Below, piece after piece: positions 8,520-19,743 of a stretch of DNA of 38,904 nt. A program made the translations under genes and the position numbers. The stretch's first letter is position 1; every line of letters starts with the position of its first letter. Under the pieces are notes generated by a model that did no database searches, was not told the origin of the DNA, and saw only the letters and a list, made by a program, of their open reading frames with translations. The stretch comes from Zoogloea oleivorans (GTDB taxonomy: Bacteria; Pseudomonadota; Gammaproteobacteria; Burkholderiales; Rhodocyclaceae): contig NZ_SDKK01000003.1 in the NCBI RefSeq assembly GCF_008107625.1, forward strand, positions 154,889 through 193,792. The letters run 5' to 3'.

Positions 8520-9095
8520 ATGCTGCTGATGATCGACAACTACGACAGCTTCACCTACAACCTCGTCCAGTATTTCGGCGAGCTGGGGGCCGACGTGAAG
8601 GTGTATCGCAACGACGAAATCACCGTCGAGCAGATCGCCCTCATGAAGCCCGACCAGATCGTCGTTTCGCCGGGGCCCTGCTCGCCGACCGAAGCCGGCA
8701 TCTCGGTGGCCGCCATCCAGGCCTTCGCCGGCAAGATCCCGCTGTTAGGTGTGTGCCTCGGCCACCAGAGCATCGGTGCGGCCTTCGGCGGCAAGATCAT
8801 CCACGCCAAGAAACTCATGCACGGCAAGGTTTCGCCGGTGCATCACCTGGACAAGGGCGTCTTTCAGGGCCTGCCCAATCCGCTGACCTGCACCCGCTAC
8901 CATTCGCTGGCCATCGAGCGCGAAAGCCTGCCCGACTGCCTGGAAGTGACCGCCTGGACCGACGATGGCGAAATCATGGGCGTGCGCCACAAGACCCTTG
9001 CGGTGGAGGGCGTGCAGTTCCACCCGGAGTCGATCCTGACTGAGCGCGGCCACGACCTGCTGCGCAACTTCCTTGAACAATCCAAGCATGTCTGA
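8520..9095 (+). CDS. trpG: Anthranilate synthase component II (glutamine amidotransferase)
   Basis: A 191-residue class I glutamine amidotransferase that supplies ammonia to TrpE. The start [19 protein letters not shown] is typical. The oxyanion motif SPGPCSP is followed by the nucleophile in [12 protein letters not shown] (C79), and the triad is completed by H168 and E170 in QFHPES. The ATG at 8520 follows GGAAAGGA nine bases upstream. The same family can serve as PabA for folate synthesis; the position between trpE and trpD makes TrpG its main role, and dual use is possible because no separate pabA is seen here. Confidence 0.97.
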   Translation: MLLMIDNYDSFTYNLVQYFGELGADVKVYRNDEITVEQIALMKPDQIVVSPGPCSPTEAGISVAAIQAFAGKIPLLGVCLGHQSIGAAFGGKIIHAKKLMHGKVSPVHHLDKGVFQGLPNPLTCTRYHSLAIERESLPDCLEVTAWTDDGEIMGVRHKTLAVEGVQFHPESILTERGHDLLRNFLEQSKHV

Positions 9096-9108
9096 GGGGA
9101 ACATCGCC

Positions 9109-10137
9109 ATGACCATCACCGCCCAGGAAGCCCTGCAGCGCACCATCGACCACCGGGAGATCTTCTACGACGAGATGCTCTCGCTGATGCGCCAGATCAT
9201 GGCCGGCGAAGTTTCGCCGGTGATGACCGCCGCCATCCTCACCGGCCTGCGCGTCAAGAAGGAAACCATCGGCGAGATCAGCGCCGCGGCCACGGTGATG
9301 CGCGAGCTGTCCACCAAGGTGGTGGTGCCGGCCGATTCCAACTTCCTGGACGTGGTGGGCACCGGCGGTGACGGTTCCCACACCTTCAACATCTCCACCG
9401 CGACCATCTTTGTGGCCGCGGCTGCCGGGGCCAAGGTGGCCAAGCACGGCGGCCGCAGTGTTTCGAGCAAGTCCGGCAGCGCCGACGTGCTGGAGGCGCT
9501 GGGCGTCAATCTGAACCTCTTGCCCGTGCAGGTGGCCGAGTGCATTACCGAAACCGGCATCGGCTTCATGTTCGCCCCCAACCACCACAGCGCCATGAAG
9601 AACGTGGCCCCGGTGCGCCGCGAGATGGGCGTGCGCACGATCTTCAACATCCTCGGCCCGCTGACCAACCCGGCTGGCGCGCCGAACACCCTGCTCGGCG
9701 TGTTCCACCCGGATTTGGTCGGCATCTGCGTGCGCGTCATGCAGCGCCTGGGCGCCGAGCACGTGCTGGTGGTGTACGGCCGCGACAGCATGGACGAAGT
9801 GTCCCTCGGCGCCTCCACGCTGGTCGGCGAGCTGAAGGACGGGGTGGTCTCCGAATACGAGATCCACCCGGAAGATTTCGGCCTGACCATGATGTCCAAC
9901 CGCCACCTCAAGGTGGCCGACGCCGACGAGTCGAAGGCCATGCTTCTCGGCGTGCTCGACAACAAGCCCGGTGCGGCCCGCGAGATCGTGGCCCTCAATG
10001 CCGGCACAGCGCTGTACACCGCCAACGTGGTCGATTCCATCGGCGCCGGCATCGTCCGTGCCCGCGAAGCGATGGCTTCCGGTGCCGCCCGCGCCAAGCT
10101 GGAGGCCTTCGTGGCCGCCACCCGCAAGTTCGCCTGA
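9109..10137 (+). CDS. trpD: Anthranilate phosphoribosyltransferase
   Basis: A 342-residue enzyme that transfers phosphoribose from PRPP to anthranilate, the second step of the tryptophan branch. An N-terminal helical domain ([33 protein letters not shown]) is followed by the PRPP-binding motif [18 protein letters not shown], then [21 protein letters not shown] and [24 protein letters not shown]. Metal-binding acidic residues appear in [13 protein letters not shown]. The ATG at 9109 has GAGGGGA upstream and lies 13 nt after the trpG stop. An earlier in-frame ATG inside trpG has no such support. Confidence 0.98.
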   Translation: MTITAQEALQRTIDHREIFYDEMLSLMRQIMAGEVSPVMTAAILTGLRVKKETIGEISAAATVMRELSTKVVVPADSNFLDVVGTGGDGSHTFNISTATIFVAAAAGAKVAKHGGRSVSSKSGSADVLEALGVNLNLLPVQVAECITETGIGFMFAPNHHSAMKNVAPVRREMGVRTIFNILGPLTNPAGAPNTLLGVFHPDLVGICVRVMQRLGAEHVLVVYGRDSMDEVSLGASTLVGELKDGVVSEYEIHPEDFGLTMMSNRHLKVADADESKAMLLGVLDNKPGAAREIVALNAGTALYTANVVDSIGAGIVRAREAMASGAARAKLEAFVAATRKFA

Positions 10138-10144
10138 GAGAGCC

Positions 10145-10933
10145 ATGTCCGACATCCTCAACAAGATCCTCGCCGTCAAGCGCGAGGAAGTGGCCGCCGC
10201 CCGGGCTGCCGTCTCCGATTCCGTCGTGCGTGAACGCGCTGCTGCCCAGCCGCCGGCGCGGGATTTCACCGGTGCGATCCGCGCCAAAATTGCCGCTGGC
10301 CAGGCCGCGGTGATTTCCGAAATCAAGAAGGCCAGCCCCTCCAAAGGCGTGATCCGCGCCGATTTCCGGCCGGCCGACATCGCCGCCTCCTACGAGAAGG
10401 CCGGCGCCGCGTGCCTGTCGGTGCTGACCGACAAACAGTTCTTCCAGGGCGCCCCGGAATACCTGCAGGCCGCCCGCGCCGCCTGCAGCCTGCCGGCCCT
10501 GCGCAAGGATTTTCTGGTGGACAGCTACCAGGTGTACGAAGCCCGCGCGATGGGCGCCGACGCGATCCTGCTGATCGCCGCGGCCCTGAGCCTGGCCGAG
10601 ATGCAGGAGATGGAGGCCATCGCCGACAGCCTTGGCCTGGGCGTGCTGGTGGAGGTGCACAACGGCGCCGAGCTTGAACTGGCCCTGCAGCTGCGCACGC
10701 CGCTGGTGGGCGTCAATAACCGCAACCTGCGCACCTTTGAAGTCAGCCTGCAAACCACCCTCGAGCTGCTGCCGCGCATTCCCGCAGAGCGCATCGTCGT
10801 GACCGAGTCGGGCATCCTCGCGCCGGCCGACGTGGCCCTGATGCGCAGTAACAACGTGAACGCCTTCCTGGTCGGCGAAGCCTTCATGCGCGCCGACGAT
10901 CCGGGCGCCGGACTGGCCAGCCTGTTCGGCTGA
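10145..10933 (+). CDS. trpC: Indole-3-glycerol phosphate synthase
   Basis: A 262-residue TIM-barrel enzyme that closes the ring of CdRP to indole-3-glycerol phosphate. The N-terminus [20 protein letters not shown] is typical. Catalytic motifs are visible: [78 protein letters not shown] and [12 protein letters not shown]. It is monofunctional, with no fused TrpF domain. The start lies 7 nt after trpD. The remaining genes trpF, trpB and trpA are not in the window, so the pathway is split over at least two loci, as usual in betaproteobacteria. Confidence 0.98.
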   Translation: MSDILNKILAVKREEVAAARAAVSDSVVRERAAAQPPARDFTGAIRAKIAAGQAAVISEIKKASPSKGVIRADFRPADIAASYEKAGAACLSVLTDKQFFQGAPEYLQAARAACSLPALRKDFLVDSYQVYEARAMGADAILLIAAALSLAEMQEMEAIADSLGLGVLVEVHNGAELELALQLRTPLVGVNNRNLRTFEVSLQTTLELLPRIPAERIVVTESGILAPADVALMRSNNVNAFLVGEAFMRADDPGAGLASLFG

Positions 10934-10936
10934 TCA

Positions 10937-13900
10937 ATGAGCGAGGCGCCGGACTCCCCGGCTGCAGGACCTGAGGGCACGCCCGAGCAGGCTTCGGCGC
11001 CCCGGCCACGCCGCCTGGGTGAGGGTTGGGCGGGGCGCTGGCTGCGTCGCGCGCTGGCCGGCGTCATCGCGCTGCTTGCCGTTGTGGTGCTGGTGGTCGG
11101 CTGGCTGGGGGTCACCGACTCCGGCCTGCGGGCGGTGATGGATCTGGCCGCACGGCTCAGCGGCGGCACCGTCACCGTCGAGCGGGCCGAGGGCTACCTG
11201 CTGGGCCAGCTCAAGATTGGCGCCCTGCACGTGCGCACCCCGACGCTGCACGTGGACATCCTCAATCTGCTCATCGACTGGCGCCCCGGCGCCTTGATGA
11301 GCGGCGCCCTCGAGGTCTCCGCGCTGCGTGCATCGGAAGTGGCCGTCGCAACGCTGCCGAGCACCGAACCGTCCACGCTGCCGGCCAGCCTCGCGCTGCC
11401 CCGCGCAGTGCGCATCGACCACTTTCAGCTGGATCGCCTGCTGGTCGGCAAGCTGGTGGATGCGCAGCCGGCGCCGCCGGACATGGAGTTCACGGCTCTC
11501 GCCGGGGCGCTGGATTCTGATGGTCGCCATCATCGCCTGCGCGGCCTCAAGCTCATTGGGCCCTTCGGCCAGCTGGCCGCCGATGGTGAAATCGACGGTC
11601 AGCGGCCTTTTCCCCTCAACGCCAGGGCCAGCCTGTCGACGCGTCAGGCCGGTGAAGCCTACGAGGTGCAGGCGAGTGCCGCCGGTGATCTGGAAAACCT
11701 GCGTCTCCTTGCCAAGGCCAGTGGCGCCGGCATGAACGGTGATGCCAGCATCGTTGCCACGCCCTTCGCGGTGTTGCCGCTGCGTTCGGCAAAGCTCACG
11801 GTACGTGACGTGGACCCGAGCCGCTTCCACGCTTCGGCGCCCAGCGCCCGGCTCGACATCGACGCCGATCTGGTGCCGTCTACCGGCAAGGCGGCAGGTG
11901 CCGGTGAGCCACTGGCCGTGGCCGACTGGGTCGTCAGCGGTCCGCTGAACATCGTCAATCACCAGCCCGGCAGCTACGACAGTGGCGCGCTGCCGCTCGA
12001 ATCCCTGGCTGCCAGCCTGCGCTGGGCAGGGGGCGAACTGGTGGCGACGGACGTAGACCTGCGCGTGCCGGGCAAGGGGCGCGCTACCGGCAAGATCCAC
12101 TGGCGGGCCGAGGCGGGCACGGAAACCGCGGGTTTCGGCAAGGTCGATGCCGAGCTGCGTATCGTCGGGCTGGACGCTAAACGGCTGGACCGGCGTGCCG
12201 TCGCCACCCGCATCGACGGCCAGATCAGCGCGCAGGCCGACGCCGACGCCCAGACCCTTTCTGCCGATCTGCGCGACCCGCAACTGGCCCTGCGCCTGAA
12301 GGCCCGTCACGCTGCCGGCATCGTCACCGTCGATGAAGTGCTGGCCACCGCCCGGGCCGCCCGCCTGGAGGCTTCGGGCAAGCTCGCGCTGAATGGCGAT
12401 GGCCGCTTTGAGGCGCACGGCATCTTGAACCATTTCGATCCCCGCGCCTTCGTCGCGACAGCGCCGCCCGCGGATCTCAGCGCTCGTTTCAGCGCGACCG
12501 GCCAGCGCACGCCGCAGCTCGCCGGCAAGCTGCAATTCGCGCTGGCACCAAGCACGCTGGAGGGCAAGGCCCTGGCCGGCAAGGGGGATCTGGCTCTCGA
12601 TGGCACGCGTCTCGTCGATGTCGATCTGGCCCTCGATCTGGCCGGCAACCGGTTGTCTGCCAAAGGGCGCTACGGCAAGCCCGGCGATGCCCTCGACCTG
12701 CATCTGGACGCACCGGCTCTGGCGGCCCTGGGCCACGGCCTGGGCGGGCGCATCAAGGCCGACGGGGTGCTGCGCGGCAGTCCCGGACAGCCAGCGGGTG
12801 AATTTGAATTGCTGGGCGAAAAGCTCAGTGTGGCCGGCATCCGCATCGACGGGGTGAACGGCCGCGGCCGTCTGGCCGAGGGGCGCAACGGGGCGATTTC
12901 GGTGGCGCTCGGCCTGGCCGGGCTGCGCAAGGGGAAGGATGTGGAGGCCATGCTGCAGCGGGCCAGTTTTGTTTTCGAGGGTACCCGGGCGGCCAACACG
13001 ATGCGTCTGGAAGTCTTCGGTCCGGCCCAGGCATCGGCTGTGCTGAGTCTCGCGGGGGCCCTTTCCGACGGACCGCGCTGGGAGGGGCGGCTGGACAGCC
13101 TGGCGGTGCGCGGCGACTACCCGTTTACGCTGCAGGCGCCGGCGCCGCTGCTGCTGTCCGCCGATATCGTTCGGCTCGGTCTGGCCGAACTGCGCGGGGG
13201 CTTTGGTGGCCGTTACCGTTTCGAAGAAACCCGCTGGCAGGCCCGCCATCTGGTGGCCCGCGGCAGTGTCACCGGGGTGCTGGTGGGGGTGGACCTTGAC
13301 CCGACCACCCGGGCGGTGAGATCCCGCGGCGACTCCCTGCAGATGGGCGGTGAGTGGGACGTGGATGTGGCTGAGCAGGTGAATGGCACGGTGCGTCTCC
13401 AGCGGGAGAAGGGTGACCTGGTGCTGCAGGGGGATTCGCCGGTGAAGCTGGGGCTGGACGAGCTGCAGCTCACCCTGTCGGCGGTGGCGAATCGGCTGGC
13501 CTTCGGCTTCAGTGCCCACGGCAGCACGCTGGGCCGTGCCGCCGGGGCGGGCACTGCGCTGGCCGAGCGCACCGCCGATGGGGTTGTGCGGTTGGTGCCG
13601 GATGCGCCGCTGCTCGGTTCGGCGCAGATCGATATTCCGTCGATTGCCTGGGCCGGCCCGCTGGCCGACCAGAACCTGAAGACCGATGGCAGCCTGAAGG
13701 GCGAGTTCACGCTGGCGGGTACGCCGGCCCATCCGGAGGCCGCCGGGCGCATCCGGGGCGACAGGCTCAGCTTTGTGATGGCCGACCAGGGCCTGCATCT
13801 GTCCGGCGGCACGCTGGTGGCGGATTTCAACCGGGATCGCCTGAACCTGGAGGAATTCAGTTTCGTCTCGCCCAACCGGGTCCGGCCGCGGGAGAGCCGC

Positions 13901-15001
13901 ATCGACGTGGCCCGCCTGACCAAGGCGCCGGGCACCCTCAAGGCGCGTGGCGAGGTGCAACTGGCCAGCGGCGAAGGGCGCTTCACCTTTACCGCCGAGC
14001 GTCTGCCGCTGTTGCAGCGGGCCGACCAGTGGCTGGTGCTGAGTGGCGAGGGCGAGGTGCTGAGTGGCTGGAATTCGGCCAATCTCAAGGGGCGCCTGGT
14101 GGCCGATGCGGGGTTCGTGGAACTCTCCCGTACGCCGGCACCCAGCCTCGGTGACGATGTGGAGGTGCTCGATCCACGCCATAACGGCAAGGCCCCGGTC
14201 AGCCCCTTCCTGACTTCCGTCGATCTGTCCATCAGCCTTGGCGATGCCCTCTACGTGAAGGCCCTCGGCCTGGATACCCGCCTGGCCGGTGACCTGCGCC
14301 TGCAGTCCGGGCCCGGCAAGCCCCTCAACGCAGCCGGCGTGATCACCGCCCAGGGGGGCATCTTCGAGGGCTACGGTCAGAAGCTCTCCATCGAGCGGGG
14401 CATCGTCACCTTCAACGGGCCGGTTGCCAATCCGGGCCTCAACGTGGTGGCCCTGCGCAAGGGCCTGTCGGTGGAGGCGGGCGTCGGCATCACGGGCACT
14501 GCGCGTCGGCCGCTGGTGCGCTTGGTCTCCGAACCCAATGTGCCCGATCCGGAGAAGCTCGGCTGGATCGTTCTGGGCCGTCCGCCCGACCAGGGTTCCG
14601 GTGGCGAAATGGCATTGCTGCTGCCTGCTGCCCAGGCCTTGCTGGGCGGCTCCGGTGGCGGCATTTCAGCAAGTCTGGCCGGTGCCCTGGGGTTCGACGA
14701 GGTTTCCTTTGGTTCCAGCGTGGATTCCCGCAGCCGGGTGCAGACCAGCAGCGTGGCCAGCGGCAGCGTCACCGGCACGGCGTCGAGCGCTTCGTCGAGC
14801 AACGTGGATTCCGTGCCCGGCCAGGTGATCACCATCGGCAAGCGCCTGTCGAGTCGGGCGTTGCTGTCCTTCGAGCAGAGTATCTCCGGGACGTCGAGCA
14901 TCGTGAAACTCACCTACCAGCTCACCCGGCGCATTTCGGTGATCGGCCGGGCCGGCAGCGAGAACGCGGTCGACATGCTGTTCTCACTGTCCTTCAAGTA
15001 G
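10937..15001 (+). CDS. tamB: TamB-like translocation/assembly protein (DUF490)
   Basis: A 1354-residue AsmA-type bridge protein. One membrane helix lies near the N-terminus (about 38-57), after a basic stretch, so the rest is periplasmic. The opening SGLRAVMDLAARLSGGTVTVERAEG and the following LHVRTPTLHVDILNLLIDWRPGAL are typical of TamB. The long middle is repetitive beta-strand (groove) sequence, and the last ~350 residues match the DUF490 C-terminal domain, ending in a strand-like FSLSFK. TamB works with the outer-membrane protein TamA and is implicated in moving phospholipids to the outer membrane. TamA is normally encoded next door, but the gene before this one is trpC, only 3 nt away, so it must lie elsewhere or be replaced. 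Possible translational coupling to trpC. Confidence 0.93.
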   Translation: MSEAPDSPAAGPEGTPEQASAPRPRRLGEGWAGRWLRRALAGVIALLAVVVLVVGWLGVTDSGLRAVMDLAARLSGGTVTVERAEGYLLGQLKIGALHVRTPTLHVDILNLLIDWRPGALMSGALEVSALRASEVAVATLPSTEPSTLPASLALPRAVRIDHFQLDRLLVGKLVDAQPAPPDMEFTALAGALDSDGRHHRLRGLKLIGPFGQLAADGEIDGQRPFPLNARASLSTRQAGEAYEVQASAAGDLENLRLLAKASGAGMNGDASIVATPFAVLPLRSAKLTVRDVDPSRFHASAPSARLDIDADLVPSTGKAAGAGEPLAVADWVVSGPLNIVNHQPGSYDSGALPLESLAASLRWAGGELVATDVDLRVPGKGRATGKIHWRAEAGTETAGFGKVDAELRIVGLDAKRLDRRAVATRIDGQISAQADADAQTLSADLRDPQLALRLKARHAAGIVTVDEVLATARAARLEASGKLALNGDGRFEAHGILNHFDPRAFVATAPPADLSARFSATGQRTPQLAGKLQFALAPSTLEGKALAGKGDLALDGTRLVDVDLALDLAGNRLSAKGRYGKPGDALDLHLDAPALAALGHGLGGRIKADGVLRGSPGQPAGEFELLGEKLSVAGIRIDGVNGRGRLAEGRNGAISVALGLAGLRKGKDVEAMLQRASFVFEGTRAANTMRLEVFGPAQASAVLSLAGALSDGPRWEGRLDSLAVRGDYPFTLQAPAPLLLSADIVRLGLAELRGGFGGRYRFEETRWQARHLVARGSVTGVLVGVDLDPTTRAVRSRGDSLQMGGEWDVDVAEQVNGTVRLQREKGDLVLQGDSPVKLGLDELQLTLSAVANRLAFGFSAHGSTLGRAAGAGTALAERTADGVVRLVPDAPLLGSAQIDIPSIAWAGPLADQNLKTDGSLKGEFTLAGTPAHPEAAGRIRGDRLSFVMADQGLHLSGGTLVADFNRDRLNLEEFSFVSPNRVRPRESRIDVARLTKAPGTLKARGEVQLASGEGRFTFTAERLPLLQRADQWLVLSGEGEVLSGWNSANLKGRLVADAGFVELSRTPAPSLGDDVEVLDPRHNGKAPVSPFLTSVDLSISLGDALYVKALGLDTRLAGDLRLQSGPGKPLNAAGVITAQGGIFEGYGQKLSIERGIVTFNGPVANPGLNVVALRKGLSVEAGVGITGTARRPLVRLVSEPNVPDPEKLGWIVLGRPPDQGSGGEMALLLPAAQALLGGSGGGISASLAGALGFDEVSFGSSVDSRSRVQTSSVASGSVTGTASSASSSNVDSVPGQVITIGKRLSSRALLSFEQSISGTSSIVKLTYQLTRRISVIGRAGSENAVDMLFSLSFK

Positions 15002-15074
15002 CTCCCTTGATGCCGGTCATGGACGCCGGCAGCAGGGTTGGGCCAGATACGGGCTTCCCGTCAGGAGTCTGCCC

Positions 15075-15842
15075 GTGCCCGAAAACCTCCATCCCCGCGC
15101 CATTCCCGTCGCCGCCGTCTTTACTGCCGTGGCGGAAGGCTGGCGCAACCTGCGTAGCTGCCTGTTGCCGGCGATGGCCTACGCCGCGGTGTTTGCGCTG
15201 ATCGGCCTGCTGATCTTTGCCTTGCTTCTGCACTTTTCCGTGGCAGCGATGATTCTGCCCTTTGCCGGTGGTTTTCTGCTGGTGGGGCCGGCGGTGCTGG
15301 CCGGTTTCTTCGGCCTGCGGCGGGCGCTGGTGGCCGGCCGCAGGCCGGGCGCGCAGGATGTGTTCCAGGCTTTCCGCCAGGCGCCGCGCGGGCTGGTGGT
15401 GGTGTCCCTGGTGTGTGTGCTGCTGTTGCTGATCTGGCTGACCGATGCGGCAACGGTCTATAGCTTCATGATCGGCGGGGCCGGGCAGGACGCTTTGCTG
15501 CCGCCGGGGACGTTCCGTTTCCACTTCTTCACCAGCCTGATGGGGGCGGTGCTGGCCCTGATTGTGTTCTGTGTTTCGGCCTTTTCGGTGCCGCTGCTGT
15601 TCGACCGGCGGGCCACGCTGGTTGGTGCGGTGGCGGCCAGCGTGCGTGCCGTGTTCACCAACATCCCGGCCTTGCTGGTGTGGGCGCTGATCCTGGCGCT
15701 GGGGGTGATGGCGACGATCCTGTGCCCGCCGCTGCTGGTAGTGTCCCTGCCGTGTCTCGCCTTCGCCAGCGATCTGCTCTATCTTGAAATCTTTCCGCCG
15801 GAAGGTGGTCTGCTCCAGACCGACCCCCAACAAGAGAGATGA
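15075..15842 (+). CDS. DUF2189 / BPSS1780-type membrane protein
   Basis: A 255-residue membrane protein of unknown function with about six hydrophobic segments. It resembles the DUF2189 (BPSS1780-like) family, with the recurrent AVAEGWRNLRSCLLPAMAYA and a glycine-rich GPAVLAGFFGLRRALVAGRRP loop. The start is a GTG at 15075 with AGGAG eight bases upstream. It ends at 15842, one base before the ATG of msrA, so the two are very likely cotranscribed. The C-terminal tail is polar (EIFPPEGGLLQTDPQQER). Confidence 0.78.
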   Translation: MPENLHPRAIPVAAVFTAVAEGWRNLRSCLLPAMAYAAVFALIGLLIFALLLHFSVAAMILPFAGGFLLVGPAVLAGFFGLRRALVAGRRPGAQDVFQAFRQAPRGLVVVSLVCVLLLLIWLTDAATVYSFMIGGAGQDALLPPGTFRFHFFTSLMGAVLALIVFCVSAFSVPLLFDRRATLVGAVAASVRAVFTNIPALLVWALILALGVMATILCPPLLVVSLPCLAFASDLLYLEIFPPEGGLLQTDPQQER

Positions 15843-15843
15843 C

Positions 15844-16398
15844 ATGACACAGAACAATACGGGACGCGAAGTGGCCATTCTGGCCGGTGGCTGCTTCTGG
15901 TGCCTGGAGGCGGTGTATCTGGGTGCCGAGGGCGTGCTGTCGGTGACTTCCGGCTACCTCGGTGGTCACGAGGACGCGCCGACCTATCAGCGCGTGTGCG
16001 ACGGTGACACCGGCCACGCCGAAGCCGTGCGCATCGAGTTCGATCCGGCGCTGATCGGCTTTGGCGATCTGCTCGATGTCTTTTTCGCGATCCACGACCC
16101 GACGACCCTCAACCGCCAGGGCAACGACATCGGCACCCAGTACCGCTCGGCCATCTTCGCGCTGAGCCCGGAGCAGGACGCCATTGCCCGCGCGAAGATT
16201 GCCGAGCTGGAACGGGACGCCGTCTTTCCCGGGCCGATCGTCACCGAAGTCGTGCCGGCGCCGCATTTCTGGCCGGCCGAGGTCTATCACCACAATTACT
16301 TTGCCCGGAATCAGGCGCAGCCCTATTGCGCGTATGTGGTGGCGCCCAAGGTGGCCAAGTTTCGTAGCAAGTTCGCCAAGCGGGTGAAGGCGACTTGA
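15844..16398 (+). CDS. msrA: Peptide-methionine (S)-S-oxide reductase
   Basis: A 184-residue enzyme that reduces the S-epimer of methionine sulfoxide, free or in proteins, with thioredoxin as reductant. The catalytic motif GGCFWCLE gives C17 as the nucleophile, followed by GVLSVTSGYLGGHEDAPTYQRVCDGDTGHAEAV and HDPTTLNRQGNDIGTQYRSAIF, all characteristic. A second Cys in the motif (C20) and one at about 50 could serve in recycling, and another sits in PYCAYVV near the C-terminus. No MsrB domain is fused. The start follows AGAGAG and lies one base after the previous stop. Confidence 0.98.
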   Translation: MTQNNTGREVAILAGGCFWCLEAVYLGAEGVLSVTSGYLGGHEDAPTYQRVCDGDTGHAEAVRIEFDPALIGFGDLLDVFFAIHDPTTLNRQGNDIGTQYRSAIFALSPEQDAIARAKIAELERDAVFPGPIVTEVVPAPHFWPAEVYHHNYFARNQAQPYCAYVVAPKVAKFRSKFAKRVKAT

Positions 16399-16433
16399 AA
16401 TAGAATCCGGCAGTCTTTAACAAGGAGCATTCC

Positions 16434-16778
16434 ATGACCCAAACCACCACGGCGAGCGGCCTCGTCATTGAAGAACTGGAAGTTGGCACTGGCGCTGAAG
16501 CCACCGCCGGGCAGCAGGTCAAGGTGCATTACACCGGCTGGCTCACCGACGGCAAAAAGTTTGATTCGAGCAAGGACCGCAACGACCCGTTCGTTTTCGG
16601 CCTCGGCGCCCGTCAGGTGATCGCCGGTTGGGACGAAGGCGTGCAGGGCATGAAGGTGGGTGGCAAGCGCAAGCTGACCATTCCGGCCAACCTCGGCTAC
16701 GGCGCCCGCGGTGCCGGCGGCGTGATCCCCCCGAACGCCACGCTGGTGTTCGAAGTGGAGCTGCTGGGTGTGAAGTAA
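16434..16778 (+). CDS. FKBP-type peptidyl-prolyl cis-trans isomerase
   Basis: A 114-residue single-domain FKBP without signal peptide or extra domain, so probably cytoplasmic. Conserved active-site stretches are [67 protein letters not shown] and [16 protein letters not shown]. The start has AAGGAG upstream. It speeds up proline isomerisation in protein folding; specific clients are unknown. It lies 35 nt after msrA, with TAGAAT in the gap that could serve as its own -10 element, and ends just before a strong intrinsic terminator. Confidence 0.97.
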   Translation: MTQTTTASGLVIEELEVGTGAEATAGQQVKVHYTGWLTDGKKFDSSKDRNDPFVFGLGARQVIAGWDEGVQGMKVGGKRKLTIPANLGYGARGAGGVIPPNATLVFEVELLGVK

Positions 16779-16803
16779 TCCGGCAACGGATTGCTGCATG
16801 AAG

Positions 16804-16830
16804 AAGGGCGCTCTCGGGCGCCCTTTTGTT
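16804..16830 (+). terminator. Intrinsic terminator after the FKBP gene
   Basis: AAGGGCGC (16804-16811) pairs with GCGCCCTT (16818-16825) around a 6-nt loop and is followed by TTGTTTTG. It ends the plus-strand block 15075-16778 and, read from the other side, could also stop recQ, whose stop codon is at 16839. Confidence 0.85.
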
Positions 16831-16838
16831 TTGCTGTT

Positions 16839-18656
<1,818 letters not shown>

Positions 18657-18657
18657 A

Positions 18658-18694
18658 GGGGCAGGATTTTACCCTGCCCCGGGCCGCGGGTCAG
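18658..18694 (-). promoter_or_regulatory. Candidate recQ promoter overlapping an 8-bp perfect hairpin
   Basis: Read on the minus strand, CTGACC (18694-18689) and TAAAAT (18671-18666) are separated by 17 bases, a reasonable sigma-70 match. The -10 lies in the loop of a hairpin whose arms GGGGCAGG and CCTGCCCC are exact complements (18658-18665 with 18673-18680). The predicted transcript would begin only a few bases before the recQ ATG. The hairpin lacks a T-tract, so I do not call it a terminator. Confidence 0.4.
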
Positions 18695-19671
18695 AACAGC
18701 TTGGAAAGATGGGGCACCAGACCATCCTGATTGACGAAAGTCAGCTCGTACATGCTGGTGAGCCCGGCCGCCTGCTCGTCGGTGAGGCCGGTGACGCACA
18801 GGATGAACTGGCTGCGGTCGATGCCCAGGCGCCTGCGCAGGGTGAGGTATTTGTCGATGTCCTGGCGGAATTCGCCGGTCTTGCATTCGATACACACGGG
18901 CGTGTCGCCATCGACAAGAAAGAACACGTCCAGCTCGTGGAGATCCTCGTTGGGGAAGACCACCGACAGGTTGCGGGTGCACGAAAACTCGCGCCCTTTC
19001 TCGCCGAACAGGGCGAGCAGTTTCATGAATGCGTACCACTCCAGCCATTCGCCGGCGAAGAAGCTGCGTACGGCGGGAACCGACTGGATGGTGGCGCGGC
19101 CGATTTTTTCCTGCTTCTGGTAGAAGTACTTGGCGAGGAAGGAATAGTCGTAAAGCTGCTTGCAGAAGGCGTTGATGGCCTGGCCGTCCTTCTGGCTGTG
19201 CTTGGACAGGTTGAGGCTGAAGTTGGGCACATCCTTCGACTGGCCCCAGCGGATCTTGTCCACCACGTCGCGGAGAAGGGCGTAGTTGTCGCCCAGCTCC
19301 ACCGCGACATCGTCGAAGAAACCGGTGGTGTCCACCGCCTTCGGATTGGTGCGCACCTGTACCTGGCGGCGCTGGAACCACTGCAGGATGTGCGTGTGCT
19401 GGGCGTCGCTGGCGAGGTGGGCCGTGTTGTGGATGTCAAAACCGGTCGCTGACGGCGTGGCCGTAGCGGTGTCCGTGGCCGGGATTTGCGCGCGCAAACG
19501 GACGGTTTCCTCCTGCAGCGCAAAGTACTGTTGCAGTACCTTGCGTACGAAAAGCACCGTGTCGTAGACCTGCACCTCGTTGCCGCAGTTGGGGCAAGCT
19601 ATGGATTTACCGGCGTGCTCGCCCAAGGCTTCGGCCACATGGCCGCACTTGTTGCAACGAAGAATCGCCAT
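18691..19671 (-). CDS. Zinc-ribbon protein with DUF1887-like PD-(D/E)xK nuclease domain
   Basis: A 326-residue protein not known to me by name. The N-terminus is a zinc ribbon with C6, C9, C26 and C29 (CNKCG ... CPNCG). A helical middle section (about 35-195) includes a putative coiled coil at 40-62 and an Ala/Thr-rich linker. The C-terminal part looks like a restriction-endonuclease fold: a helix with acidic residues (GEWLEWYAFMKL, E209/E211), D248 in HELDVFF, then E262 and K264 in IECKTGEFRQDIDKYLTLRRRLG. The order E...D...ExK and the phrase ELDV...IECKTG resemble the nuclease half of DUF1887 (Card1/Can2) proteins, but no CARF domain is present. It may cut nucleic acid; the target is unknown. 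It lies upstream of recQ on the same strand. Confidence 0.75.
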   Translation of the reverse strand: MAILRCNKCGHVAEALGEHAGKSIACPNCGNEVQVYDTVLFVRKVLQQYFALQEETVRLRAQIPATDTATATPSATGFDIHNTAHLASDAQHTHILQWFQRRQVQVRTNPKAVDTTGFFDDVAVELGDNYALLRDVVDKIRWGQSKDVPNFSLNLSKHSQKDGQAINAFCKQLYDYSFLAKYFYQKQEKIGRATIQSVPAVRSFFAGEWLEWYAFMKLLALFGEKGREFSCTRNLSVVFPNEDLHELDVFFLVDGDTPVCIECKTGEFRQDIDKYLTLRRRLGIDRSQFILCVTGLTDEQAAGLTSMYELTFVNQDGLVPHLSKLF

Positions 19672-19743
19672 GAGATATTTTTTTGGAATAGGGTGGCACG
19701 ATTATGCCCATCCCTTCCCGTTCTGGCGATTCCCCCGCTCCGG

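Noticed and set aside
10934-14182. A 1082-codon open frame on the minus strand antisense to tamB
   Set aside because: It is a shadow of high-GC codon use in tamB. The composition is low-complexity (Gln/Arg/His/Ala rich), no domain is seen, and the plus-strand gene is a clear TamB.
15049-15061. Small hairpin ACGGG-CTT-CCCGT before the DUF2189 gene
   Set aside because: A 5-bp stem in GC-rich DNA is expected often by chance and has no T-tract.
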